From Candidatus Poribacteria bacterium (lineage in GTDB: Bacteria; Poribacteria; WGA-4E; WGA-3G), in NCBI GenBank assembly GCA_022394755.1, contig JAGFCA010000011.1, forward strand, positions 53,781 to 117,780: a DNA stretch of 64,000 bases. Reading direction: 5' to 3'. The position numbers and the translations under genes are program-made. This document shows, piece after piece, positions 28,023 to 37,795 of this stretch; positions within the stretch are counted from its first letter, which is position 1; every line of letters starts with the position of its first letter. The notes below the pieces were generated by a model, which saw only the letters and a program-made list of their open reading frames with translations, made no database searches and was not told the DNA's origin.

Positions 28023-29489
28023 ATGAAAGTGGAACAACTGCATGGTCCTGCAGTAAAACCATCTCAAGTTGTTGAACTGGAATATCTTATACAATGCGAT
28101 TCCCCTGAAGTTTTCGGAATACACGGACTACAAAAAGAGGGAAATGTCATAGTAGCACGGGCTCCCGCGCGACTTGACATTATGGGTGGTATAGCAGATT
28201 ATTCTGGTTCAAATGTCTTTGAGATGACATTAAACCGAGCAGCTGTTATCGCATGTCAAGCAAGAGAGGATAGAAACCTAAGAGCTATAACAATTCATCA
28301 AGAAGGAGGATTTAGACCACATTTTCAAATTACTCTTGATGACTTTTACACAGAAGGTTCATTAAAATCATACTCTGAAATTTCCACCTTATTTAACAAG
28401 GAAACAAAAACATCTTGGAGTGGGTACATACTCGGTTGTTTTTACACCTTACTCAAAGAAGAAAAAGTACAAGATTTCCCTCATGGCGCTGCTATAGTTA
28501 TCAAAAGTGATATCCCTATGGGGGCAGGAATAGCATCTTCTGCAGCAATAGAAGTTGCAACCTTATCTGCCATCAACCATCTTTACAATCTAAATTTGGA
28601 TGGAATTGAAATAGCCAGACTCGCTCAAATTGTCGAAAATAGAATTGTTGGTGCTCCATGTGGAATAATGGATCAATTAACTACTACTCTTGGAACTCAA
28701 GGTAAAATTCTATCTATTCTTTGTCAACCTGATCAAATACTTGAATCTATAGAAATACCATACCAAGTTAGTTTTATCGGAATACACACGAAAATACCAC
28801 GAAGCACAAAAAGTTCGGCTTATATTGACACTCGTACAGCTACATTCATGGGATTACGAATAATAAAAGAAAAACTTAAATGGAATAAATTAGATAATAA
28901 TTATCTATGTAATATCACTGTACAAGAATTTCAACAACACTGTTTACCAATTTTGCCAAACGAAATGAAGGGAAGCGATTTTCTGGAAGAATATAATTGT
29001 ATAGATGATAAGGTAACAGAAGTAAATCCCGATAAAATATATAAAGTTAAGGATAGAGTTAAACACCCTATATATGAAAATGAACGTGTCAAACAATTTA
29101 TCAAGGCAATAAAAAACACAATAAAATATCCTAATGATGCAACTAAGTATCTAACAGAAGCTGGAACTTTAATGTATGAATCTAATGACAGTTATCGTGA
29201 TTTAGCAGGGCTTGGTTCACAAGAAATTGATGGTCTTATCAATATAGCAAAAAAAATTGGTGAGAATGCAGGTATATATGGTGCTAAAATCACAGGCGGT
29301 GGCGGCGGTGGTACTGTGGCATTGTTATGTTATGGAGATGTATCAATGGCATTGACACAGATTATATCAGCATATAAATTGGCATGGGGTATTGAAACCG
29401 ATATCTTCGTTGGATCTACAACTGGTGCAAGTGAATTTGGACATTTACTATGGGAACTAAAAGAAAACGAACCACCTACGCATTTTTAA
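28023..29489 (+). CDS. GHMP-family sugar kinase (galactokinase/L-arabinokinase-like)
   Basis: A 488-residue cytosolic kinase with all three GHMP motifs: ARAPARLDIMGGIADYSGS (substrate side), DIPMGAGIASSAAIEV (ATP loop) and the C-terminal KITGGGGGGTVALL. The GGIADYSGS form is closest, from memory, to the kinase domain of plant L-arabinokinases rather than classic GalK, so the substrate may be L-arabinose or a related sugar. No ribosome-binding site is evident before the ATG. There is no sugar-pathway gene next to it to settle the substrate. Confidence 0.82.
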   Translation: MKVEQLHGPAVKPSQVVELEYLIQCDSPEVFGIHGLQKEGNVIVARAPARLDIMGGIADYSGSNVFEMTLNRAAVIACQAREDRNLRAITIHQEGGFRPHFQITLDDFYTEGSLKSYSEISTLFNKETKTSWSGYILGCFYTLLKEEKVQDFPHGAAIVIKSDIPMGAGIASSAAIEVATLSAINHLYNLNLDGIEIARLAQIVENRIVGAPCGIMDQLTTTLGTQGKILSILCQPDQILESIEIPYQVSFIGIHTKIPRSTKSSAYIDTRTATFMGLRIIKEKLKWNKLDNNYLCNITVQEFQQHCLPILPNEMKGSDFLEEYNCIDDKVTEVNPDKIYKVKDRVKHPIYENERVKQFIKAIKNTIKYPNDATKYLTEAGTLMYESNDSYRDLAGLGSQEIDGLINIAKKIGENAGIYGAKITGGGGGGTVALLCYGDVSMALTQIISAYKLAWGIETDIFVGSTTGASEFGHLLWELKENEPPTHF

Positions 29490-29614
29490 CATGTTAAACT
29501 CATCCTATGATAAAATAGGTTTAATAAAATCAGTATATTTATTGTCAATATAATTTCACTTAAATGTTGAATTATTGGAGAGTATAAACCTAAATAATCT
29601 CAATTAAACTATAG

Positions 29615-31588
29615 ATGGAATCCTCAGCAGATAACTTCTCTCAACATAATAAAATAAAAGAACTTGGCGTCACATGGCGTGCAATAATAATCGCTATCTT
29701 CCTAATTCCACCAAATGTATTTTGGGTAATTGAAGTAGAATGTGTTTGGCATTCAGGACATCCCACCACTATTTCTCTATTTTGGAATGTCGTCCTGAAT
29801 ATCTTTTTTCTTATTCTCATCAATCTTTTCATAAAGAAAGTCGCCCCAAACTCCGCATTAAGACAAGGTGAGTTGATTACTATTTATGCTATGCTATCTA
29901 TCGCATCCGGTTTAGCCGGACACGATATGTTAGCACTCACTATTCCTGCACTCCCACATGCCTTTTGGTTTGCAACAATAGAAAATGACTGGGCTGACAC
30001 TTTTCATGCATACATACCACAACATCTTGTCGTATCTGATAAAGAGATTCTTCGAGGTTTCTATGAAGGGGATACCCCTTTTTATAACCTACAAATAGGT
30101 GGCGCATGGGTCATGCCTACCTTATGGTGGACATCCTTTATTCTCGCTTTGGGTGTTATCATGATCTGTATCAATGTGCTCATTCGAAAACAGTGGACAG
30201 AACATGAAAAACTTGCATATCCTATTATACAACTCCCTATGGCTATTACTGAAGGTGGAGGAAAGGCACAACTCTTTAAAAATCGTTTATTATGGTACGG
30301 TTTCATTATTGCAGCAGTTGTGAATATATGGCATGGATTAGCACACTTCTTCCCAATACTCCCTGATTTTAGTGTGAGACACAATTCACGTAACTGGGGA
30401 GCATTCTTCACAGAAAAACCTTGGAATGCTGTAGGGAACATTCCTGTACCACTTTATCCATTTGTCATCGGTTTAGGGTTCTTATTACCACTTGATCTCT
30501 CCTTCTCATTATGGTTCTTCTACCTATTTGAAAAAGTCCAACGGGTTGCAGGAAGTGCGCTTGGAATACCTGCCCCTTTTCCATATAGCAGTGAACAATC
30601 CATTGGTGGATGGATGGCTATCTTTCTCATAGCCTTAATCGTCACACGAAAACATATTATGAACGTGATACGTACAATCTTTGGCATGAAGGGAAGTATT
30701 GACGATTCCGATGAACCAATTCGGTATAGGACTGCCTTCCTTTTAATTGCTATCGCAAGTTTATATATAATATGGTTCTGCATCAAAGCAGGAATGACTT
30801 TACCGATAATCCTTCCGTTTTTCGGATTCTTCTATGCAATTTCTATCGCTATAACCCGTGTCCGGGCAGAATTGGGTCCACCCGCTCATGAGATGGCTGG
30901 TATGTGTAATGCACAACAATTCTTAGTTAATATACTTGGAACACGACGTATCGGTCCAAATAATTTAACTGTATTTCCATATTTTTGGTTCTTTAGTGGT
31001 AGAGGATACCGTGAACACATAATGCCACATCAACTTGAAGCATTCAAAATGGCTGAAAGAGCAAATATGAATACAAAAAGACTGGTATTTGCAATGATTA
31101 TTGCCGTCGTTCTTGGATCACTCTCCGCTTTTTGGGCAACTTTATCTGAACTCTATCGTCTTGGTGGTGCGGTTACAGGGGCTGGTGGTGGAATCGGCCC
31201 TTCAGTTGGACACATCGGGCAATTTGGATGGTTAGCAGGATTATTTGCTTTTCCGCGTGATCCAAATGTATCGGCTATGAGTTTTATGGCTGGCGGAATG
31301 GGAGTTACATTCTTATTAATGTTTATGCGAATGCGCTTTATTTGGTGGCCCCTACACCCAGCTGGATATCCTATATCAATGACTTTTGGTGTAGGTTATT
31401 TTTGGAGTTGTCTCGTAATTAGTTCATTTCTAAAATGGATGGCATTAAGATTTGGGGGACCCGCAACATACCGAAAAATGATTTTCTTCTTCTTTGGTGT
31501 AATTCTCGGAGAATACTGTGTAGGAGCATTCTGGAGTGTCTTAAGTGTTATTATACGCGAACCTATATACGATTTTGCACCGGGGTAA
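29615..31588 (+). CDS. DUF6785-type polytopic membrane protein
   Basis: A 657-residue integral membrane protein with at least twelve hydrophobic segments. The start VTWRAIIIAIFLIPPNVFW and internal features such as RVRAELGPPAHEM and the late PLHPAGYPISMTFG resemble the DUF6784/DUF6785 membrane proteins common in Planctomycetes and Poribacteria. These are distantly oligopeptide-transporter-like, but no function is established. It ends six bases before the PorV-like gene, suggesting an operon. The annotation is by recall of the family, not by a search. Confidence 0.75.
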   Translation: MESSADNFSQHNKIKELGVTWRAIIIAIFLIPPNVFWVIEVECVWHSGHPTTISLFWNVVLNIFFLILINLFIKKVAPNSALRQGELITIYAMLSIASGLAGHDMLALTIPALPHAFWFATIENDWADTFHAYIPQHLVVSDKEILRGFYEGDTPFYNLQIGGAWVMPTLWWTSFILALGVIMICINVLIRKQWTEHEKLAYPIIQLPMAITEGGGKAQLFKNRLLWYGFIIAAVVNIWHGLAHFFPILPDFSVRHNSRNWGAFFTEKPWNAVGNIPVPLYPFVIGLGFLLPLDLSFSLWFFYLFEKVQRVAGSALGIPAPFPYSSEQSIGGWMAIFLIALIVTRKHIMNVIRTIFGMKGSIDDSDEPIRYRTAFLLIAIASLYIIWFCIKAGMTLPIILPFFGFFYAISIAITRVRAELGPPAHEMAGMCNAQQFLVNILGTRRIGPNNLTVFPYFWFFSGRGYREHIMPHQLEAFKMAERANMNTKRLVFAMIIAVVLGSLSAFWATLSELYRLGGAVTGAGGGIGPSVGHIGQFGWLAGLFAFPRDPNVSAMSFMAGGMGVTFLLMFMRMRFIWWPLHPAGYPISMTFGVGYFWSCLVISSFLKWMALRFGGPATYRKMIFFFFGVILGEYCVGAFWSVLSVIIREPIYDFAPG

Positions 31589-31594
31589 AACTCA

Positions 31595-32653
31595 ATGAAA
31601 TTAAATTACTTTACTATAATTATATTGTTGATCGGTTTAATCCTATCACAGACCGCTTTCGCTGCAGATGAAGGATCACACGCAGCAGAATTCCTTAGCC
31701 ACGGTGTCGGGGCAAGAGCTCTCGGTATGGGTAGCGCTTTTGTTGCAATCGCTGATGATTCTACGGCTACATACTGGAATCCTGCTGGCATGACAAATGT
31801 CGAAAACAACAGTTTTTCTGCTATGTATTCTGATACATTTGGCTCAAGTGATGGCAGTTTTATTACAAATGGACTGGTAAATTATAATTTTGTTAACTAT
31901 GTTCACCAAATTGAAGGTATAGGAAGTCTTGGTCTCAGTTGGATTCGACTCGGAGTTGATGATATTCCTCGTACCACATTCATAGATATCGACAACAACG
32001 GGAGACTCGGGGATTATCAGGATATTAATGGAAATGGGGAAAAAGATACTGGAGAACCTTATATTGATAGACCTACAGTTGCGGGGTATTTTAGTAATAC
32101 AGATAATGCACTTTTGATTTCTTATGCACGCAATATCCAACCTGTTATCTCCGTGGGTGGAAGTGTAAAACTACTAAAACAATCTATCTTTGATTATAGT
32201 GGTAGCGGTTTCGGTATTGACATAGGTTTTATGTTTACACCATATAAAGGACTAAGATTAGGCACAATGTTACTCGATGCAACTGGAACACAAATTCGTT
32301 GGAATACTGCTGATAAACCAATTTTTACACGAGGTAGAAGAATTAGGTTAGGTGGAGCATATCAGTTTGCTTTCAATAAAATTGGGAACGGTTCAATTAG
32401 TGCAGACATTGAAACTGACCAAGCAGATTATGCCGAAAACAATGACTCAGGCGGGGGTGTCATTTATCGTACTGGTGTGGAATTTTGGTTGTTCAACACA
32501 CTCGCACTACGAACCGGTTGGAACGGACATGGTCTTTCATTAGGATCTGGTTTACAATTAACTGTTAGCACAATGACCTTCTTTGTCGATTATGCTTTTA
32601 ATTCACATACCCTCGGTGGTTCACAACGTATCTCTGTCTCTGGACAATTTTAA
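31595..32653 (+). CDS. PorV/PorQ (UPF0164) family outer-membrane beta-barrel protein
   Basis: A 352-residue exported protein with a signal peptide ending around residue 23. The family signature GARALGMGSAFVAIADDSTATYWNPAGM follows directly, then alternating beta strands to a C-terminal SVSGQF ending in Phe, as expected for a barrel inserted by the BAM machine. In Bacteroidetes, PorV shuttles secreted cargo in the type IX system; no other type IX genes are in the window, so the role here is open. It follows the DUF6785 gene by six bases. Confidence 0.85.
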   Translation: MKLNYFTIIILLIGLILSQTAFAADEGSHAAEFLSHGVGARALGMGSAFVAIADDSTATYWNPAGMTNVENNSFSAMYSDTFGSSDGSFITNGLVNYNFVNYVHQIEGIGSLGLSWIRLGVDDIPRTTFIDIDNNGRLGDYQDINGNGEKDTGEPYIDRPTVAGYFSNTDNALLISYARNIQPVISVGGSVKLLKQSIFDYSGSGFGIDIGFMFTPYKGLRLGTMLLDATGTQIRWNTADKPIFTRGRRIRLGGAYQFAFNKIGNGSISADIETDQADYAENNDSGGGVIYRTGVEFWLFNTLALRTGWNGHGLSLGSGLQLTVSTMTFFVDYAFNSHTLGGSQRISVSGQF

Positions 32654-32892
32654 CAAAATGACAACTACAGTTCAGTTTTAACAACATACTTTGGAAAGTA
32701 ATTACAGAAAAATCTCGGTAGTTAGTCAAATTAACTTGACTATCACAACTATATTCTATATACTTTTCTATTTAATGATACAATTCATAAATTATTTAGA
32801 ATCTAAACGTATTCAGCAGTTAGGTAAAAAAATAACAATCTAACTTTCCTATACAACCTTAACTGACAGATTAAGGCAACAAGGAGAAAAGA

Positions 32893-35337
32893 ATGGCTAT
32901 TGAGAGCGTCGGAGCTTATGATGCATCTGCTATCCCTTCGGATGTCGCTCGCGAAATTGAAGTATATGAAATTCAACTTGGACGGGCACAAGCAGGTCAA
33001 GTAGAGGAAATAAACTTTACTGAATTTAGACTACGTCATGGGGTTTATGGGCAACGGGATGATAGATCACAGATGATAAGGGTAAAAATCCCTTTCGGTG
33101 GACTTACCGCAGACCAACTTGAAATGTTAGCTGATGTCGCTGAAGAGTTTTCCGATAATATCATCCACATCACTACACGACAAGATGTTCAATACCATTA
33201 TGTGGATATAAACAATACTCCAGAACTCATGAAACGTCTGGCAAGTGTCGGTATTACAACAAAGGAAGCCTGTGGAAATGTAGTACGGAACGTTACTGCA
33301 TGTCCGTTAACTGGTGTTTGCCAAGATGAATCCTTTGATGTAACCCCTTATTCAAAGGCACTATCAGCATTTCTATTAGGACATCCGGATGCACAAGATT
33401 TCGGACGGAAATTCAAAATCGCATTTTCCGGTTGTGAAGAACATCCCTGCGGATTAGCAAATATGCACGATATCGGTGCCGTTGCTGCTGTAAAAGAAGT
33501 AGATGGTGAAGAAAAGAAAGGTTTTAGACTTTATGTCGGTGGTGGACTCGGTGCTGTTCCTCACCAAGCTAAAATCTTTGATGATTTTGTACCGGCTGAA
33601 GAACTCCTACCTATTTCTCAATCCATTTGTAGAGTCTTCACACGATTAGGTGAACGGAAAAACAGAAATAAGGCACGCCTGAAATTTGTCATTGCCAAAT
33701 ACGGTATTGATGAATTCCGTAAACTGGTTCTTGAAGATAGAGAAACTTTACGCCATGATCCTGCTTGGACTGAATATCTTGATAATCTGGATGCTTATGA
33801 TGAAACTCCACTTAAACCACCAACACAACTCAACGGTGCGTCAAATCCTGAAGGCTTTGATGAATGGTATAAATCCAATGTACGATTACAACGTCAACCC
33901 GGCTACGCTTTTGTAACAATTACACTTCCACTCGGCGATCTAACAGCAGATCAAACCCGGTCTTTAGCTGACATTTCACGGAAGTATGTGAAAGATACAA
34001 TACGGGCAACAGTGGAACAGAACATTGTATTACGATGGGTTACAATGACAGATCTACCTGCACTCTATAAAGAACTTACCGAGGTAGGTTTGGGAGATCC
34101 TGGTGCTGAATCACTTGTGGATATCACCGCATGCCCCGGTACTGATTCATGTAAACTTGGTGTATCATCTTCTCGTGGATTGGCGGCTCACCTACGCACT
34201 CATTTCATTGAAGCCGGACATCAAGAAGATATTAAAGATTTCCGTATTAAGATTAGTGGATGTCCTAATTCCTGTGGACAACACCATATCGCTAATATCG
34301 GTTTCTTCGGTTCATCAAGACGTATCGGTGAACATATTGCACCGTACTACCAAGTACTACTCGGTGGACATATGATTGAGAATGCAAGTTCCTATGGACT
34401 CGCAACCGGAAAAATCCATGGAAAGTACATTCCTGATTTCATTGAAGAATTAACTGGTAGATATTCTGATGAGAAGGATGGAGAAGAAACCTTTACGGAC
34501 TACGTCGCACGTCTCGGGAAAGCAGAAATCAAGCAGATGCTCACCAAGTATGATAAAATTCCTACTTATGAAGAAGCACCTGAATTTTATGTTGACACCG
34601 GAGATACCAAAGATTACCAACTCAAAACTGGTGTCGGAGAATGTGCAGGTGAAGTCGTCGCTCTTGTTTCTATGAAGTTAGATGAAGCTGATCGGTTGAT
34701 TTATGAATCCGGTTTAGACTTAGAAAAAGGTGAATATCAACAATCAGCTGAATTAGCGTTTAATGCAATGATTAGAGCTGCAGATGGACTTCTAACGACT
34801 GTCGGGTTGCAATATATTGATGATGGAACCACTGTGAATGAATTCCGCACACACTTCTTTGAAGGTGGTGCCTTCTTCCCAGGTTATGGGGCACATATAT
34901 TCAAGGCTACGGAAGAGGATGAATCTACCTTTAACCAAGAATTGTCTCACAGACGCGTTGAAGAAGCTACTCTCTTTGTTGAAGAATCCCATAATGTATA
35001 TAATCGTATGCGGATTAAACAGGAAGAAGAGGAAGCAAGTCGCAAGAAATCACGAAAATCACGCACTGCAGCGAAACCGAAAGTTGTTAAAGAATCTAAG
35101 AATGTTGATGAAATTGCTGACAGCCTCGATCTCAAAGGCGTTGCTTGTCCCTTCAACTATGTTCAGGCAAAGGTTCGCTTGGAGACTATGGATGTCGGTC
35201 AACTATTAGAAATCACCATTGATGATGGTGAACCAATTGAGAATGTTCCTGTCAGTCTTTCTAATGATGGTCATGAGATTCTTGATACAAAGAAAATTGG
35301 AAAACATTATCGTCTGACAATTAAGAAAGGTGAATAG
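32893..35337 (+). CDS. Nitrite/sulfite reductase (ferredoxin type) with C-terminal TusA-like domain
   Basis: An 814-residue fusion. Residues 1 to about 560 are the duplicated siroheme/[4Fe-4S] reductase. The second half has the cluster ligands CPGTDSC (414-420) and CPNSC (457-461). The first half also keeps cysteines, CPLTGVC (137-143) and CEEHPC (181-186), usually lost there. Residues about 575-690 are a helical region; a charged linker follows; residues 738-814 form a TusA/SirA sulfur-carrier domain with the CPFNYVQAK motif. It reduces sulfite or nitrite with six electrons. The sulfur-carrier tail favours sulfite assimilation. An AAGGAG box precedes the ATG. Confidence 0.88.
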   Translation: MAIESVGAYDASAIPSDVAREIEVYEIQLGRAQAGQVEEINFTEFRLRHGVYGQRDDRSQMIRVKIPFGGLTADQLEMLADVAEEFSDNIIHITTRQDVQYHYVDINNTPELMKRLASVGITTKEACGNVVRNVTACPLTGVCQDESFDVTPYSKALSAFLLGHPDAQDFGRKFKIAFSGCEEHPCGLANMHDIGAVAAVKEVDGEEKKGFRLYVGGGLGAVPHQAKIFDDFVPAEELLPISQSICRVFTRLGERKNRNKARLKFVIAKYGIDEFRKLVLEDRETLRHDPAWTEYLDNLDAYDETPLKPPTQLNGASNPEGFDEWYKSNVRLQRQPGYAFVTITLPLGDLTADQTRSLADISRKYVKDTIRATVEQNIVLRWVTMTDLPALYKELTEVGLGDPGAESLVDITACPGTDSCKLGVSSSRGLAAHLRTHFIEAGHQEDIKDFRIKISGCPNSCGQHHIANIGFFGSSRRIGEHIAPYYQVLLGGHMIENASSYGLATGKIHGKYIPDFIEELTGRYSDEKDGEETFTDYVARLGKAEIKQMLTKYDKIPTYEEAPEFYVDTGDTKDYQLKTGVGECAGEVVALVSMKLDEADRLIYESGLDLEKGEYQQSAELAFNAMIRAADGLLTTVGLQYIDDGTTVNEFRTHFFEGGAFFPGYGAHIFKATEEDESTFNQELSHRRVEEATLFVEESHNVYNRMRIKQEEEEASRKKSRKSRTAAKPKVVKESKNVDEIADSLDLKGVACPFNYVQAKVRLETMDVGQLLEITIDDGEPIENVPVSLSNDGHEILDTKKIGKHYRLTIKKGE

Positions 35338-35376
35338 TTCAACTCTTGTTGGAGATTTATTCAAAACCAAAACTCA

Positions 35377-35418
35377 AGCGATTACCTACTAATAATATAG
35401 ATAGGTAATCGCTTTTTT
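35377..35418 (+). terminator. Intrinsic terminator of the sulfite/nitrite reductase gene
   Basis: Stem AGCGATTACCTA (35377-35388) and TAGGTAATCGCT (35402-35413), 12 perfect pairs, followed by a run of Ts. Confidence 0.9.
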
Positions 35419-35518
35419 CATGAAGAGATTCTGTATAATATTACACTTGTTTTTGAGCAGTGAGATATATCAATACATAAGATAGACTAATAAAGATTAC
35501 AAATCAGATTGAGGTAAT

Positions 35519-36394
35519 ATGCAAGACTATCAAGATCCAACGACTCAGAATTATATTGAAACATCTACACAGAATTTGCAACCAATGAATTTATCAGACA
35601 TACTTGATGGTATGTTCACATTGTATAGAAACCATATTAGACTTTATATCAATATTATTGTCGTATTCTTCGTGATAAATTATGGCATAGACAAGGTATT
35701 GATGTTAGCTATCCAAGATAGTCCTACAGCTGAGGGTTTAGGCTCAGTATTCTTATTTGCAATCGTTTCTATGTTACTCTCTTTTTATATTGTAGCAGTA
35801 CTCTCATATACAACTGCTCATGTTTTCTTAGGACAAAATATCTCACCGAGTAATGCGTTTATCCATACTCTGCTTCATTTTGTAAAATTCCTTGCATGTA
35901 GTTTTATATATATATTGGTATTGGCAGGATTAATAATTACAATAATTGGAATTCCTTTTGCAGTCTACATGTTTATTCGTTGGGGATTCTATACACTCCC
36001 TCTCTTATTTGAAGGAAAATCCGTTACGAAATCATTAAAACGAAGTTCGGAATTAGTTAAAGGATCTTGGTTGAGAACATTCGGCATTACAATTCTTATT
36101 ATTCTTATTGTTCAAATGATTCAGACCATATTTTCTACTTCTATTGGAATGATCTTCACCTTAATTCCTGGAGCAAATGAAATCCAAGACGAAGGTATCC
36201 TTGAGAACTTAAGAAGAATGTTCGCTCCATCCCCTATAGATATCGGATGGGGAATTTATCTAATAAGAAGCTTTATAACATTGGCTATACACTCAATCCT
36301 ATTACCAATTGGCTCAATCGGTTCAACACTACTGTATTTCGACTTACGAATCCGAAAAGATGCGTATGATCTTGAAATGCAGGTTAATAATTAG
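35519..36394 (+). CDS. Membrane protein with glycerophosphodiester-phosphodiesterase-type membrane domain
   Basis: A 291-residue integral membrane protein with about six hydrophobic helices. The FEGKSVTKSLKRSSELVKGSWLRTFGI segment (about residues 160-190) matches the pattern in DUF975-like and GDPD membrane-domain proteins. It leads a run of membrane genes ending in DUF4129, DUF4350, MoxR and DUF58 genes. Its last 95 bases are repeated at 37669-37763, marking one edge of a tandem duplication. Function unknown. Confidence 0.7.
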   Translation: MQDYQDPTTQNYIETSTQNLQPMNLSDILDGMFTLYRNHIRLYINIIVVFFVINYGIDKVLMLAIQDSPTAEGLGSVFLFAIVSMLLSFYIVAVLSYTTAHVFLGQNISPSNAFIHTLLHFVKFLACSFIYILVLAGLIITIIGIPFAVYMFIRWGFYTLPLLFEGKSVTKSLKRSSELVKGSWLRTFGITILIILIVQMIQTIFSTSIGMIFTLIPGANEIQDEGILENLRRMFAPSPIDIGWGIYLIRSFITLAIHSILLPIGSIGSTLLYFDLRIRKDAYDLEMQVNN

Positions 36395-36425
36395 GAATCT
36401 CAAATACCAGGGACTATAACTTAGA

Positions 36426-37601
36426 ATGGGCAACACAAGACCTACAAAACTTCCTTCATTAGTACTTTCATTGTATAAGAATAATATTGGTTTGTTTCTA
36501 CGAATCATGTTCCCTGTGGCATTCATCGCAATTATACTCAATATCTCACTATTTTATTATCAAGTAAGTAGAATAGAACAGTTTTCCCCAGAAATAAAAA
36601 AACGAGCTGAGCATGGTCCATCTCAATCTGATGTAAAAAACCTTAATCAGCAAGAAAACAGAGTAACAGCAATACTAAATACAAATATTGGAATCATTCC
36701 TATATCTTCCAATGTCTATAGATTAATGACTTCTGACAGACTACATAATATTTGGAGTCCAAATGGATTAGAAACAACAGGCCAATCACCTATAATATGG
36801 CAAATATATCCTGATCCTATGATAGGAAAAATGAATGATCTTGATGCTTGGACTTGGTCATTAAATTTTAAAACAATAGATTATAATCCATTAATTCTTC
36901 TCCTCTTAACGTTATGTCCATTGGCAATTGTAGTTCTACAAAAACTGCCAGATCCACAAGTCGGTGACATGTCATCTGAGATGTCTTCTCCTACCGCACA
37001 GTTAGTTTGGAAAAATACGTTAGATAAGATTTTTAAAATAATTATAACCACGATTCTGTTTGTTCTAATCTTAGAGGCAAGTCAATTTCTTTATGCACTA
37101 TGTGTTTCTGTTTTTCCCTCTTTTATGAAATTTATACCTAAAATTATGTTTCTAATAATCTTGATACCTAAACTATATTTCATGGTAACACTAAACCTTT
37201 ATAATCAATGTATAATTTTTGAAAATAGATCCATAATAGATATCTTCAAGAGGAGTCATTCACTTGTCCGAGGTTTTAGATTGAAGTTTCTCTCTATTTA
37301 CTTACAAACTGCTTGGGTAGCAGCCGTTCTATCTTCAGTCATAATGGGTAGTGCGTTTGTCATTTTATCCCTTATCTTCACAGAACTTGCACCAATACGG
37401 GATGTCATGAACCCACTCAAGTTTCTTTCTCTCTTTATCGGAGGAAATGTTGCTGTAATGCTACCAAAGACGTTAAGTTTCCTTCCTACAGTATTAATTC
37501 TAATAGTTCAGGGAATAGTCTCTGTATTGATTATTCCTTTCTGGGCAATCGTTACAACTTACTTATACAAAGAGAGATTAGCAATGGAACCAAGTCAATA
37601 G
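36426..37601 (+). CDS. Polytopic membrane protein, duplicated copy 1
   Basis: A 391-residue protein starting TKLPSLVLSLYKNNIGLFLRIM, with helices near residues 22-42, 155-175 and at least four towards the C-terminus, plus an FKRSHSLVRGFRLKFLSIYL segment like that of the preceding gene. It is a close paralogue of the gene at 37796: ends and helices match strongly while residues about 50-155, probably the outer loop, differ widely. It arose by the duplication described in the findings. Function unknown. Confidence 0.7.
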   Translation: MGNTRPTKLPSLVLSLYKNNIGLFLRIMFPVAFIAIILNISLFYYQVSRIEQFSPEIKKRAEHGPSQSDVKNLNQQENRVTAILNTNIGIIPISSNVYRLMTSDRLHNIWSPNGLETTGQSPIIWQIYPDPMIGKMNDLDAWTWSLNFKTIDYNPLILLLLTLCPLAIVVLQKLPDPQVGDMSSEMSSPTAQLVWKNTLDKIFKIIITTILFVLILEASQFLYALCVSVFPSFMKFIPKIMFLIILIPKLYFMVTLNLYNQCIIFENRSIIDIFKRSHSLVRGFRLKFLSIYLQTAWVAAVLSSVIMGSAFVILSLIFTELAPIRDVMNPLKFLSLFIGGNVAVMLPKTLSFLPTVLILIVQGIVSVLIIPFWAIVTTYLYKERLAMEPSQ

Positions 37602-37602
37602 A

Positions 37603-37795
37603 ATGAAAATGAGATTGAATTTATTGTATATAAAAGGTGTGATAGCCATACTTCTGAGTATTCATCCCTATTACCAATTGGCTCAATCAGTTCAACACTA
37701 CTATATTTCGACTTACGAATCCGGAAAGATGCGTATGATCTTGATAGGCAGGTTAATAATTTGGAATCTCATCTACCAAGATACTATAATTTAGA
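37603..37795 (+). pseudogene. Duplication junction: 5' fragment of the DUF4129 gene fused to a 3' fragment of the 35519 gene
   Basis: Bases 37603 to about 37664 resemble the first 55 bases of the DUF4129 gene at 38992 (both ending CTTCTGAGTATTCA). From about 37669 the sequence resembles 36300-36425, that is the 3' end of the 35519 gene and the following spacer. The 63-codon open frame across the junction is therefore chimeric and not a real gene. The old stop of the 35519 gene is changed from TAG to TTG. Confidence 0.85.

Noticed and set aside
37603..37795. Small membrane-protein gene of 63 codons
   Set aside because: It is a chimera formed at the duplication junction; its parts derive from two neighbouring genes in different frames.
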